A stretch of 64,000 bases of DNA, from NCBI GenBank assembly GCA_965116395.1, contig OZ220684.1, positions 3,534,001 through 3,598,000 on the forward strand. Direction: 5' to 3'. Position numbers and translations under genes: made by a program. This DNA comes from Bin5 sp965116395. GTDB lineage: Bacteria; Chloroflexota; Anaerolineae; Caldilineales; Caldilineaceae. Below the pieces are notes generated by a model. It searched no databases, was not told the origin of the DNA, and was given only the letters and a program-made list of their open reading frames with translations. How positions within the stretch are numbered: the first letter of the stretch is position 1; the number at the start of each line of letters is the position of its first letter. Of the stretch, positions 26,403-35,774 are shown piece by piece.

Positions 26403-28151
26403 TCAGTGCAAACCCAATTCTTGCGCGCGTTCGCGCACTGCTTCGGTCAGGCCGGGAAGGAAATTGAGGCGGCCGTCGGCCCCCTTTTGGTGCCTGTCGT
26501 ACAGGGCAGCGGTCTCATATATGGTGTAACCGTCGAGCCGTCCGGAACGATAAGTGTACTCGATCTGATCTGCCAGCCGGTTGCCGTCGGTGCCCGAAAC
26601 TCTTACAGGCAGGCTAAGGTGCGCGGGCACGCAGTTCGCTGAAACTTCATCCAACACATTTTGCACGAAGGCGTCGCTGAGGAGGCGTTCGGGCGGCCAG
26701 GCGCGGCCGAAGAGCGTCGCCTCGTCGGTCAGACCGGTTTGCAGCCAGCGGCGCCAGTGGAAGTTGATGTTGCCGGGACGGGAACGCGTGCGCGACGGCG
26801 AGGCATCGGGGCGGAAGGATTCGATCTCAATATGGTGATGCAGCGGCAGCTCGGCGGCCGCAAGCCGCGCCCTAGCCGCACGCAGGAAGCGGTCGTACAG
26901 GTCGCCGCGCACGCCGCCCAAAAGGACCGGATCGTAGGGTTCGACATCGGGGTTGACGCCGTAGCGCCGCTCGTACTCGGCCGCGACCGGCTGGTTGAAG
27001 CCGTAGATCTCGGGTGAATCGGTCCATGAACTGTGGCAGGAGATGCGCACGTCGAGGCCGTCAACGCCGGCGGCGATGCAGTCGCTGACCCATTCCATCC
27101 AGTGGGCCTGGACCTCTGGTTCACCTTCGCACAGCGAGCCGGAGACGTATCTGTTGCGCCCTTTGGCAAATGCGATGACGCCATCGGGGGCGTCGGCGGC
27201 GTGGGAAAGTACGTTGTTGAACGCGGACGCGGAGTTGGACACGTCGAGGCGGACCATTGCCCCGCCAAGGCCGGTGTCGAATTCGAGGTCTCCGTTGCGC
27301 AGGTCGCGCTGTGGCCGCCAAATGGCCTTGTGGCTGGCTACCACGATTGGCAGGGATTGGTCGTCAGGACCAAAGGCGCGCACCATCTCCACCGCCGTGT
27401 TGGAGAAGGCGCCTTCGTGGTCTTCGAAGTTGGTTGTGACAGCAACGAAGGGGTCCAGGAGATTGAGGTCGGTGATATTGAGAACGCGTACTTCATCGCC
27501 CCTGCTGCTGACTGGATTGCCGTCGATATCGACGACATCGCGGGGGCAGGTCTCTATTTCTTCGCTGACGTCGAACTCTATGTCTTGCTTGCGGTAACCG
27601 TCGTTGTCGTCGCTGGTCCAGATCTCGAGGTTCTCCGGTCGGATGCGAAGCGGCGTCGTATCCTTCTGCCGCAGCTGGATGCGTGTGACCGGGGTTTCGT
27701 CCAGCCCGCGCGGCAGGTCGGCCTGGCGGGCTTGTACACGCAGCTCCGGTCGTGCCAGCACCCAGGGGTCGACGTGGTAGTAACCGCCGATTCCGGGCAG
27801 CCCGACGATGCCCTCTTTCGCCAGAACCGCCTTGGGATGCGCGTGGCTGACGCCGTTCTCGTAGGGCTTTATGACGGCGTAGAACTCCATGCCGCGCTCG
27901 TGGGCGAGGCGCCGTCCCACCCGCATCGGATCGCCGAGGTTTTCAAGCGTTTTGGCCACGCCGCCTAGGGGCCCGTATGCCAGGAACCACTCCCAGTGAC
28001 CGGCGTGATAGTAGTTCCAATAGACCCGGCGCACGCCCATCCAGTGGAGACGGTCTATCAGTTGGGCCACCAGATCTTCGGTGAATTCGATTCGCTGACA
28101 GTCGTCGGGGAAGTCCACCAGGGTTGAGAGAAGAAAGGGGCGGTCTTTCAT
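26403..28151 (-). CDS. Putative TIM-barrel glycoside-hydrolase-like protein
   Basis: 582 residues from the ATG at 28151 (AGGAG ten bases upstream); the frame is open to 28340 but that part overlaps the preceding permease gene. The start reads like a barrel: LIDRLHWMGVRRVYWNYYHA, then a strand with GMEFYAVIKPYE and later AAGVDGLDVRISCHSSWTDS. Tyr/Trp/His-rich and with acidic residues at strand ends, which suits a glycosidase. A middle insertion (about 180-300) reads like a beta domain (VDIDGNPVSSRGDEVRVLNI). No signal peptide. I cannot name the family. Context, between importer and BNR genes, suggests breakdown of an imported glycoside. Confidence 0.7.
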   Translation of the reverse strand: MKDRPFLLSTLVDFPDDCQRIEFTEDLVAQLIDRLHWMGVRRVYWNYYHAGHWEWFLAYGPLGGVAKTLENLGDPMRVGRRLAHERGMEFYAVIKPYENGVSHAHPKAVLAKEGIVGLPGIGGYYHVDPWVLARPELRVQARQADLPRGLDETPVTRIQLRQKDTTPLRIRPENLEIWTSDDNDGYRKQDIEFDVSEEIETCPRDVVDIDGNPVSSRGDEVRVLNITDLNLLDPFVAVTTNFEDHEGAFSNTAVEMVRAFGPDDQSLPIVVASHKAIWRPQRDLRNGDLEFDTGLGGAMVRLDVSNSASAFNNVLSHAADAPDGVIAFAKGRNRYVSGSLCEGEPEVQAHWMEWVSDCIAAGVDGLDVRISCHSSWTDSPEIYGFNQPVAAEYERRYGVNPDVEPYDPVLLGGVRGDLYDRFLRAARARLAAAELPLHHHIEIESFRPDASPSRTRSRPGNINFHWRRWLQTGLTDEATLFGRAWPPERLLSDAFVQNVLDEVSANCVPAHLSLPVRVSGTDGNRLADQIEYTYRSGRLDGYTIYETAALYDRHQKGADGRLNFLPGLTEAVRERAQELGLH

Positions 28152-28231
28152 TGTCAATCGCTCCTGGTGGTTCGCAGCCTGTGGCCACATTGGTAGAGTA
28201 GAAGATCGGACGTTGGTAACGGTAAGGGCGA

Positions 28232-29146
28232 TCAGTCGAGAGTCATGCGAGGGTCGAAGGCGTCGCGCAGGCCGTCCCCCACGAAGTTGATGGCCAGCAC
28301 AGTGAGCAGGATCGCCATGCCGGGCGGCACCCAGATCCACCAGTGGCGTTCGAGGATGTAGATGGATTGAGCGCCGTTGAGCATGTTACCCCAGGAAGGG
28401 GTGGGCGGCAGCACGCCAAGCCCGAGGAAGGAGAGGCCGGCCTCGGTCAGGATGGCGGAGGCGACGCCGAAGGTGGCGGCGACGAGCAGAGGGGCGAGCA
28501 CGTGCGGGAGGATATGCTTGAACATGATGTTGCGGTCCTGCACACCCAGGCTGCGCGCGGCCATCACAAAATCCCACTCGCGCACTGACAGGATCTGCCC
28601 GCGCACGAGGCGCGTCGAACTCGTCCAACCAAGAAGGCCGATAACGATCATCACATTGTAAATGCTGGGTCCCAAGACGGCCACTACGGTCATGATCAGA
28701 ATGAGCAAGGGGAACACCATCATAATGTCGGTGATGCGCATGATGAGCATATCGACCCAGCCGCCGTAGTAGCCCGCCAGCGACCCGAGGATGAGCGCGA
28801 TAAGGATCGAGATTGAGACCGCCACCAGCCCCACGGACAGCGAGACGCGTCCGCCGTATACCACTCGCGACCAGACATCGCGTCCGGCTATGTCCCCGCC
28901 CAGAATGTGTTCGGCGGTGGGCGCGGCGCGGGTCAGGCCGGAGTGGATTTTGCTCGGAGCGTGCCGGGTGACCAAAGGCGCGGCGACTGCTAGCAAGGCC
29001 ACCACGGCCAGGAAGATCAGTCCAGCCATGGCCATCTTGTGTCGGCGAAAGCGCAGCCAGGAGCGGGCGCGCGGAGTGGCCGTCACAGAGCGGCGCGGCT
29101 CGTCAAATATATCCTCGGACGCTGTCGCTGTTTTCTTCTCGGTCAT
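28232..29146 (-). CDS. ABC transporter permease, DppC/OppC type
   Basis: 304 residues. Cytosolic N-tail then SWLRFRRHKMAMAGLIFLAV into helix 1. Family landmarks are HILGGDIAGRDVWSRVVYGG in the loop and the coupling segment AARSLGVQDRNIMFKHILPH. It ends DGLRDAFDPRM. It begins five bases after the stop of its DppB partner; GAAGAAGG at the partner's end serves as ribosome site, so the two are co-translated. Paralogous to the permease at 8215-9105. Confidence 0.94.
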   Translation of the reverse strand: MTEKKTATASEDIFDEPRRSVTATPRARSWLRFRRHKMAMAGLIFLAVVALLAVAAPLVTRHAPSKIHSGLTRAAPTAEHILGGDIAGRDVWSRVVYGGRVSLSVGLVAVSISILIALILGSLAGYYGGWVDMLIMRITDIMMVFPLLILIMTVVAVLGPSIYNVMIVIGLLGWTSSTRLVRGQILSVREWDFVMAARSLGVQDRNIMFKHILPHVLAPLLVAATFGVASAILTEAGLSFLGLGVLPPTPSWGNMLNGAQSIYILERHWWIWVPPGMAILLTVLAINFVGDGLRDAFDPRMTLD

Positions 29147-29151
29147 CGAAC

Positions 29152-30120
29152 TCAGCCTTCTTCATAGCTGATGCGCGGGTCGGCCATGGTGTAGACCAGG
29201 TCCGCAATCAGGTTGCTCACCAAGACCAGGATCGCGGTCATCAACACACCGCCCATCATCAGTGGGTAATCTCGTATCTCCGTGGCCCGAAATATTGTCA
29301 GGCCGACGCCTGGATAGTTGAATACCGTTTCGATGAGGACGGCCCCGCCAAACATGCTCGGAAGGCGCAGGCCTAGAATTGTGATGATTGGCAGCAGAGC
29401 GTTGCGCAATCCATGCCGAAGGATCACTACATGCTCGACCAGGCCTTTGGCGCGCGCGGTGGTCATGTAATCCTGGTTCAGCACTTCCAGCAGACTCGCC
29501 CGTGTATAGCGCAGCAGGCTGCCGGTCGTGTCATACGCCAAAGCGAGACCTGGCAGGATGATATGCGCGAAGCGGTCCCCGAAAGAAGGATCCGCGCCAG
29601 GCGTGGTGACGCCCCCGGTCGGGAGGATGTCCATCTTGATGGCCACGGCGTAAATGAGGAGTAAGGCGAGGAAAAAGCCGGGTACAGCCACGCCGGCGAA
29701 GGCAAAGGTGGTCAATACGCTGTCAAGCAGTGAATAGGGTTTCAATGCCGAGATTATGCCAAGAATGATCCCCGATACGGTCGACACGACAAGCGCAAAG
29801 ATCATCACCGGCATACTGTTGCCCAAAGCACGCATCATCACCTCAAACACCGGGGTGTTAAACCAGATTGAGTAGCCCAGATTGCCCTGCAAGGCCTGTC
29901 CGAGCCAGAGGAGATAGCGTACGTAGATCGGTTTGTTCAGTCCCAGGGCCTCCTGCGCCTCCTTCAAATCCTCTTCCGTCATGTTGCTCAACTCGAAGGG
30001 GTCGATCATGGCGGAGACCGGGTCTCCTGGCGCCAGCGCAAGGATTGTATAGTTGATAATCGTTATGCCGAGCAGTAGGGGGAAAACCAGGAGAATACGG
30101 CGCAGAACGTAAGTAGACAT
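29152..30120 (-). CDS. ABC transporter permease, DppB/OppB type
   Basis: 322 residues, starting MSTYVLRRILLVFPLLLGIT (helix 1), then LALAPGDPVSAMIDPF and LGLNKPIYVRYLLWLGQALQ, the usual DppB loop. Coupling loop: TARAKGLVEHVVILRHGLRN. It lies 91 bases after the binding-protein gene, with a stem-loop (30140-30170) in between. Forms the membrane channel of the second peptide-type importer with the gene at 28232. Confidence 0.94.
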   Translation of the reverse strand: MSTYVLRRILLVFPLLLGITIINYTILALAPGDPVSAMIDPFELSNMTEEDLKEAQEALGLNKPIYVRYLLWLGQALQGNLGYSIWFNTPVFEVMMRALGNSMPVMIFALVVSTVSGIILGIISALKPYSLLDSVLTTFAFAGVAVPGFFLALLLIYAVAIKMDILPTGGVTTPGADPSFGDRFAHIILPGLALAYDTTGSLLRYTRASLLEVLNQDYMTTARAKGLVEHVVILRHGLRNALLPIITILGLRLPSMFGGAVLIETVFNYPGVGLTIFRATEIRDYPLMMGGVLMTAILVLVSNLIADLVYTMADPRISYEEG

Positions 30121-30139
30121 GTCTGTTTCGTAGTTGCCG

Positions 30140-30170
30140 GTCCTCCGAGGCCATCACGACCTCGGAGGAC
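30140..30170 (-). promoter_or_regulatory. Intercistronic stem-loop between binding protein and permease genes
   Basis: A perfect 11-bp stem (GTCCTCCGAGG at 30140-30150 with CCTCGGAGGAC at 30160-30170) and a 9-base loop. No T-run follows on the minus strand, so it is more likely a 3' stabiliser that keeps the binding-protein mRNA abundant than a full terminator. Confidence 0.65.
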
Positions 30171-30211
30171 CTGTAGTTGGTCGAACTTGCAGTGGTCAGC
30201 GGCCGGCGATG

Positions 30212-31915
30212 CTATGCTGACACGTAGACGTTTACCCAGTCGATCCAGCTGGTGCGCGGTCCGTAAACAGGAACGACTGTGCCGTTCTGCACCTGTTTGC
30301 TTATCACGTGAATGCCAGGGACCTGGGCGATTACACAGTGGCGCTGGAGGTCGGCGGCATACTCTTGCAGCCGCAAAGCGCCTTCGCGCAACTCTTCCGG
30401 ATCCTCGACGAGGATCAGTTCATCGACCATTGCCACGCCTTGTTCGTCGACGTCTCCCCAGCGCGGGTCGGTGAAGTTGTGGATGAAGCCGCCGGGTGTC
30501 AGACCCCATCCATAGCCGCTGAAGAGCGTATCGAAGTCGTGCGGAGGATTGTTAAGGATGTTGGTGTACTCTGCGGCCATGACGTGGAACTCGGTCTTGA
30601 CGCCGACTGCATCCCACATTTCCCGCAACATGGCATAGAGAGGCTCGTAGGTTGGCGAGAGCGAAGACATCCCCAGGCGGAAGGTGTAATCGAAATCCCA
30701 TCCGCCTTCCTCCAGCAGTTGGCGGGCCCTTTCCGGGTTGTACTCGTACCACTGGGCCGAATCGTCGCTGATGCCGTAGTCGCCATACCAGAGCGGCGCC
30801 TTGGCGCCTTCGACGGTGCCGAAGAAGAAGTCTTTGGCGATCTGTTCGCGGTCCAGCGCCAGGCTCAGGCCTTGGCGGACGCGCTTGTCGTTGAGGACGT
30901 AGCGCAGGTTGTGGTACCAGGCAAAGGCGCTGGGGCCATGGTTGAGCACGATGTCGACGTGGTCCATCCCCTGGAACCGTTCGTACTCCGACTGCGGCGT
31001 GCGGATGGCGATGTGGCACTCGCCCTTCTCCACCGCGGCGGCCATCGCCAACTGGTCGGTATAGGGGACAAAGGCCAGTTTGTCCAGTTGCGGCTTCCCG
31101 CCCCAGTAGTCGTCGAACGGTTCGTACTCGACGATCTGATCGGGGATGTAGTTGCTGACTTTGAAGGGCCCGGTGCCGATGCCCTGCTCCTTGGCATATG
31201 GGGTATTCTTAAGCCCCTGCTGCCCCTGCTCGTCGATGCCCCACTGGTCCTCCGGATACTGGCTCAGGAGGTGTTTGGGCATGATGGGGAAGTTGAGTAG
31301 CTTCTCCAGGAATGCGGCGCGATAGGGGTTGGTCATGTGGAAGACGATTGTATGGTCGTCAGGCGCCGAAATCCCCGTCACCGCGTCGGCCTCACCTTCG
31401 GAGAACTCGGTCATGCCCTCGATGATGCCCTTGAAGTGACGCACGCCGTTCCACTGGTTGACGTTCGGATGACCAACAAGGCGTCCGATCGTAAACTCCA
31501 CGTCGGCCGACGTGAACGGCTCGCCGTCGTGCCACTTGACGCCCTGGCGCAGATTGAAGGTCGCGTCATTGCCGTCGAACTCCCAGTTTTCGGCCAGTTC
31601 GGGCAACCACGTCGTGTAGTCGGTACTGATGTTGACCAGGCAGTTGTGCGTCAGACCGACGAGGTAGTATCTTCTATTGCCGGCGTTGTGCTCCATCGCC
31701 AGCAGATCCTGGTAGCTGGTCTTCTGTGGATAGCCGAAGACGAGAGTGCCGCCCATGCGATCCGATGCCATGGCGTCACCTTCGTCAGCGGCAGGCGCCT
31801 CTCCTGCAGGAGCAGCAGCCGGTGCGCAGGCTGCCAGAAGGCCGCCGGCAGCGGCGATGACGGAGCCCTTGAGGAAGTTTCGGCGGGAGAAATCGTTGGA
31901 CTCAAAGCGTTGCAT
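30212..31915 (-). CDS. Tat-exported ABC transporter lipoprotein (SBP family 5)
   Basis: 567 residues with AGGAGG six bases before the ATG. The N-terminus has a twin-arginine signal (DFSRRNFLKG) leading to a lipobox (LLAAC, Cys at about 30), then an Ala/Pro/Glu-rich linker. Mature part: MGGTLVFGYP and NLRQGVKWHDGEPFTSADVE, the family 5 signature. The protein should fold in the cytosol before export and bind a peptide- or glycoside-like ligand for the permeases at 28232-30120. A different export route from the Sec-type paralogue at 6360. Confidence 0.94.
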   Translation of the reverse strand: MQRFESNDFSRRNFLKGSVIAAAGGLLAACAPAAAPAGEAPAADEGDAMASDRMGGTLVFGYPQKTSYQDLLAMEHNAGNRRYYLVGLTHNCLVNISTDYTTWLPELAENWEFDGNDATFNLRQGVKWHDGEPFTSADVEFTIGRLVGHPNVNQWNGVRHFKGIIEGMTEFSEGEADAVTGISAPDDHTIVFHMTNPYRAAFLEKLLNFPIMPKHLLSQYPEDQWGIDEQGQQGLKNTPYAKEQGIGTGPFKVSNYIPDQIVEYEPFDDYWGGKPQLDKLAFVPYTDQLAMAAAVEKGECHIAIRTPQSEYERFQGMDHVDIVLNHGPSAFAWYHNLRYVLNDKRVRQGLSLALDREQIAKDFFFGTVEGAKAPLWYGDYGISDDSAQWYEYNPERARQLLEEGGWDFDYTFRLGMSSLSPTYEPLYAMLREMWDAVGVKTEFHVMAAEYTNILNNPPHDFDTLFSGYGWGLTPGGFIHNFTDPRWGDVDEQGVAMVDELILVEDPEELREGALRLQEYAADLQRHCVIAQVPGIHVISKQVQNGTVVPVYGPRTSWIDWVNVYVSA

Positions 31916-31955
31916 GTTTTGCCTCCTGAGTTCTACTTTGATCGTCGTGGTTGCC

Positions 31956-31985
31956 GTGATACATGCAGTGAATCATGCGTATCAA
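31956..31985 (-). promoter_or_regulatory. Possible promoter of the second peptide-type ABC operon
   Basis: On the minus strand: TTGATA (31980-31985), an 18-base spacer and TATCAC (31956-31961), about 40 bases before the binding-protein ATG. The -10 box is only 4 of 6. Confidence 0.35.
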
Positions 31986-32078
31986 ATGAATCAGGTGAAT
32001 TAACTTCGATCGAGTGCATTGGCTCCTCCTGACCGGTGTTCGACCTCCACACTGCGCTGGCAATAGGACCCTATGTTG

Positions 32079-33329
32079 TCAAAGTCGTCCCAAGTCCAAT
32101 TCCAGCAGGTAGATGCGTTCCCGTTCGTCGGGCGTCATGCTGTCCGGCGGCAGTGTGGAAGTGGGATAGCGCGCAAGGATGCGGCTGCGGACTTCGGCGT
32201 CGGTTGGCACAGGCATCCAGCCGTAGGGCATGCGGTCGTAAACCACAAACAGCCGGCCTGGTTCTACCTCCAGCATGGAAGTGTAGGATGTAGTCTGGTC
32301 CGGCTGGTCGAAATGGTGATGGACGGTGTAGTACTTGCCCCTGGTGACCGGCTCCAGCCCGTACTTACCGGAGCTGATTTGATGGGCTTCGTCCATCTCG
32401 GCGTTGTGGTGGGCCATGATGTCGAACGGCTCCCAATGTTCGCCGCGCGGGTCGGTCGAGAACCAGATGAAAAGTCCCGGGCGGCCGGTCGAAATCACCA
32501 GAGCGCCGTTGCTCAGGCGCTTTACATCGGGTAGCACGCCCCAGGCCGGCAGGCGGTCGATGGGGGACCAGGTCTTGCCTTCATCACTGGAGTAGGAGCG
32601 CGCCAGCAGTTGATCGCGCCCGCCGCCCATGCGGCCCACACACATCAGGTCTCCGTCCTCAAGGCGCACGAGGGAGGCTTCACAAAAGCCTTCCCAGGAG
32701 TCAGCGCCGGCCTCAGCGCCGCAGACGGTGGAGAGGTAACGCCAGTTGCGGCCTTCATCCTCTGAGACCAGGACCACGGTCGTGTAGCGCTCGTCGCCAG
32801 CGAAGGTCATATAGGTGGTGGAGAGATAGCGGCCCGGCTCCAGTTCGAGGATGTCGAGAAAGGGGGAAAGCTCGGCCCAGCGGGTAGGGCTTTGCACGGT
32901 GCGGGCCTTCACGTCACGCGGCAGACCTTCAATGCGCGCGCCCCACAATTCGACGGCGTACTGCTGTCCGCCCTTTTCGATGCGTCCGTAATGTCCCACG
33001 AAAGTGCGCCACTGGCCCAGCGGCTCCGGCCTGTATGGCTGGTTGGGGCCGACCAGCGAGCCGTCGGGCAGGCTGATGTTCAACCGCCCGTTGAGGCCGG
33101 AAACATCGGCATGGCGCGTCCATGTCGCCCCATCGTCTTTCGAAAGCGAAATCCCGTTGACGTTTGTCAGGTTTTCGCCTGAATCGGGGTTCTTGCTGTA
33201 CGAGACTATCAGTTCGCCTGTGGAGAACCGGCGTATGCTGGGATACCAGCAGAATCCGAGGCCTTCTGCTACGATGCGCGGCGTCCCAGCGGTGAATCGC
33301 AGCCCTCCCAACTCTAATTCCTGTGCCAT
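32079..33329 (-). CDS. Sialidase-like BNR-repeat protein
   Basis: 416 residues from the ATG at 33329, chosen for AAGGAGG about nine bases upstream; a longer frame to 33377 lacks a site. Asp boxes: SKDDGATWTRH, SEDEGRNWRYL, SSDEGKTWSPI and the degenerate STDPRGEHWEPF. No signal peptide. It follows the next BNR gene by 90 bases in the same direction and precedes the importer genes, so hydrolase-like proteins and transporter appear linked. Function by fold only; could be an exo-glycosidase for an acidic or modified sugar. Confidence 0.82.
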   Translation of the reverse strand: MAQELELGGLRFTAGTPRIVAEGLGFCWYPSIRRFSTGELIVSYSKNPDSGENLTNVNGISLSKDDGATWTRHADVSGLNGRLNISLPDGSLVGPNQPYRPEPLGQWRTFVGHYGRIEKGGQQYAVELWGARIEGLPRDVKARTVQSPTRWAELSPFLDILELEPGRYLSTTYMTFAGDERYTTVVLVSEDEGRNWRYLSTVCGAEAGADSWEGFCEASLVRLEDGDLMCVGRMGGGRDQLLARSYSSDEGKTWSPIDRLPAWGVLPDVKRLSNGALVISTGRPGLFIWFSTDPRGEHWEPFDIMAHHNAEMDEAHQISSGKYGLEPVTRGKYYTVHHHFDQPDQTTSYTSMLEVEPGRLFVVYDRMPYGWMPVPTDAEVRSRILARYPTSTLPPDSMTPDERERIYLLELDLGRL

Positions 33330-33419
33330 GACCGCCTGCCTCCTTGATTGCTTTTCGTGGGACGAACTCGTTTTCAACGGGTTGGACCGGTAGGAACTGC
33401 CGGAGCCAGAACAGGCGCG

Positions 33420-34709
33420 CTAAATCTCCCCCCTGACGTGGCCTTCTATCCTGTCTAGAGTGGGATTCTCGCTGGTTGGGTCCTCGCCGCCATAGAACCA
33501 GGACAAGGGAAGAACCTTCAAGCGGTGGCCTCTGGACTGCTGGCCCGCCATGTCCAGCGGGAAGTGGTTGTACTGGATCAGGACCCGGTCTTCAGCCACG
33601 ATCACGGCCGGGTAGGACCACATGCCGTATCCCTCAGGCAGCGGCTTTACGGAATCGACGTCGCAAACGACGCCGCCCCCTGGTGCGCCGTAGGCTCCCT
33701 CCGGACGGACCGGGTAGAGAGGGCCGGGTTCGACATGGGTCTCTTCGTGTATAGATTCGAGGTTCTGGAAGTGTTCCCAGATTCGTCCCTGATTGCGGCT
33801 GATGGCGGTCGACAGCCGCGTGCGGATCAGGCCTTGCTTGATCTCCTGCTCGCTCTGCTGGGTCCAGACGACGAGAAGGTGCCCGGTGCCGGGCATCTTG
33901 CGAATCTGGGCGGGGGCCTGTGTGCCCGCTAGCTGGGTCAGTTCGGGGCGTGTCCAGGTGGTGCCGTCGTCATCCGACCAGGCCTGATACATGCGTCCCA
34001 ACCGCGTGCGCAGAAGCATGAGCAGTTTGCCCGGCTCGTACTCAACCAGGGAAGGCTCGTTGGTCAGCTCCCAGCGTCCGCCGTACTCCATGATAACAAG
34101 CAGTTCGCCATCACTGTTCTTCTGCCAGGTCTCGCCTTCGTCGTCGCTGTAGATGACATAGCTGGCGGTGAAGTGGGGGTCGTAGAAGTGCGCGCTTGTC
34201 GAAACGAAGACGCCATCGACATAACCGCCTGGGAATGGCGCCCCTTCCTGGTGGAATCCACCCTGGCCGATGCCGAAATAGACCGGAAGAAGGATGCGGC
34301 CGGACTGGGTGCGGATCAACGTGTCGTTGAGGGCGTGGGCGGCCAGCATCCAGTGGTTCATGAGCGTGAGGGGGGACCACGTTTTGCCTTCATCTTCGGA
34401 GCGCCTGAAGACCATCTGCGACTCGTACAGGCGAGTCGTGCCGGGTCTGGTGCGCTTCGTTGCCATGCCGATGGCGCCGCCGGAGAGTTGCACGAGTGAA
34501 CAGTTGGTAAGCGTGAGTGGGTCGCCGTTTTCGTCCAGACCTGCGTAAGGCTCGCTCCAGGTGATGCCGCCGTCGGCGCTGACGGAGAAGTGTGTGCCGT
34601 TGCTGAAGAGGACGCGGCCGCCTTCAAGGCCTACGAAGGCGTTTCCGGGGAACCCACCATCGTGGAAGGCCAGCATCTCCTCCGGCCTTGTCATAGGTAC
34701 ATTGCTCAT
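33420..34709 (-). CDS. Sialidase-like BNR-repeat protein
   Basis: 429 residues. Asp boxes SADGGITWSEP, SEDEGKTWSPL, SDDEGETWQKN, SDDDGTTWTRP and SRNQGRIWEHF cover most blades of a sialidase propeller. Conserved-looking pocket pieces include GFPGNAFVGLEGGRVLF near the N-terminus and SGRILLPVYFGIG mid-protein. No signal peptide. First gene of the leftward 25-35 kb block. The ribosome site is AGAGGGCGG. Enzymatic activity is likely from the fold and the full set of boxes, but the sugar is unknown. Confidence 0.83.
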   Translation of the reverse strand: MSNVPMTRPEEMLAFHDGGFPGNAFVGLEGGRVLFSNGTHFSVSADGGITWSEPYAGLDENGDPLTLTNCSLVQLSGGAIGMATKRTRPGTTRLYESQMVFRRSEDEGKTWSPLTLMNHWMLAAHALNDTLIRTQSGRILLPVYFGIGQGGFHQEGAPFPGGYVDGVFVSTSAHFYDPHFTASYVIYSDDEGETWQKNSDGELLVIMEYGGRWELTNEPSLVEYEPGKLLMLLRTRLGRMYQAWSDDDGTTWTRPELTQLAGTQAPAQIRKMPGTGHLLVVWTQQSEQEIKQGLIRTRLSTAISRNQGRIWEHFQNLESIHEETHVEPGPLYPVRPEGAYGAPGGGVVCDVDSVKPLPEGYGMWSYPAVIVAEDRVLIQYNHFPLDMAGQQSRGHRLKVLPLSWFYGGEDPTSENPTLDRIEGHVRGEI

Positions 34710-35116
34710 TTTTGCCGCCCTCTTTGCTGATGGCTCTTATGGATGGCGCAAATTCTCTTAAGCTCTGCAAACGGACTGCACCTCGTGTCAACGCCAAGTG
34801 ACCAAGTCGTTGCCAGGTGCGCCGAATTCGAAAGCGGTTATGCCGATGCAGTCATACTGGAGGTGACCGGCGTGGCAGGGCTTTGTTCTGTTTTTGCTTG
34901 GCGTAGATTGCAAGTGGGGCGAGGCTTAGAGACAGCAAGTTGTCGTTTCCAGGAATGCTGCCAGGCGGTTCGTCAAGTAACTCACCCCTATCATGGGTCG
35001 CACCTTGGCACAAACACTGCCTGCTTCTGATTTTACTTTATAGCATATCTCTGAAGCGAGGTCAAAGGGCTGAAATCTGTCCCGGATCTCGGAATGCAAG
35101 TTCTCGTGCAACTCGG

Positions 35117-35145
35117 TTGACGAGGGTCGGCTGACCTCCTATACT
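35117..35145 (+). promoter_or_regulatory. Sigma-70-type promoter before the pseudogene
   Basis: TTGACG (35117-35122), a 17-base spacer, TATACT (35140-35145), each 5 of 6 to consensus. It points to the decayed dehydrogenase copy and onward to the isomerase/SDR genes at 35775-37488. Bases just downstream (GATGTCTTCCAATCAGGTGG) match the region before the intact dehydrogenase at 39375, so the promoter was part of the duplicated segment. Confidence 0.6.
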
Positions 35146-35284
35146 GGGAGTCCACACCCAACACACGGCGGATGTCTTCCAATCAGGTGGAATTTGAAAC
35201 GATGTGAACAGGGGATGAGAATCGGGGCGTTCTCTATTCTCGTCAGACTCTGTCCCTTTGATTCTCTACACCACCCAGGAAATA

Positions 35285-35660
35285 TGAGCGAGGAAGGTTC
35301 TTTGACTGCGCGCGCCGAGTGGACTGGATGGCGCCTGACCTGATTGTGTCCTGGCGATCGAATGGCGTTTTCCTTTCGAGGTGTACGTCCCTGAATGGCC
35401 GGCCTATAATCAGTCTGGGGGCGCCGCGGATGTTGTTGACATGGGTAGGGCGGTGGGCACGCGTGCGTTGATGGACGCAGCGCTGGCGACCGAGGTCAAG
35501 CTGTGGCATGTCACGCAGACACTGGCGATCGCCATCCGCACATGGGAGGCGCTGCGGCTGCAGGCTGGGGCAAGACAGGCGGCGTGGAGCCACATCGCGG
35601 CTTTCTCAGTAGAGATGGCACGGCTGCTGATGCTCGTGTTCTTCATTGCCCAACGGTAAT
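35285..35660 (+). pseudogene. Decayed copy of a D-2-hydroxyacid dehydrogenase gene
   Basis: Aligns codon for codon, without indels, to the first 75-80 codons of the intact gene at 39375. The start ATG has become AGG (35291-35293), the codon for Tyr5 is TGA (35303-35305), and the Tyr of AYPDF is a second TGA. Conserved pieces remain: LRAPSGLD, RFPFEVY and AVGTR.LIDAALA.. VKLWQVT-like codons. Further on, AAFSVEMARLLMLVFFIAQR keeps the pattern of the family's AEHVLLLILHFAKN helix. The catalytic half is missing. Similarity also covers the upstream region. Confidence 0.8.
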
Positions 35661-35774
35661 TCATCCTGGGGGTGGTGATGCGCGGTATCACGGGCTGAAG
35701 AACTGCGTTGCGCACTTCGAATTGCGTATTTCGTTGTGCAATGCGTCTTACGCGATATGGAATGGAGTTTTCCG

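Larger units (their letters stand above)
34710..35774. other. 1.07-kb gap with promoter and decayed gene
   Basis: The left 400 bases have no gene or hairpin that I can support. A strong promoter (35117-35145) and a dehydrogenase pseudogene (35285-35660) follow, both annotated separately. The last 110 bases are leader for the isomerase gene. Confidence 0.5.
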
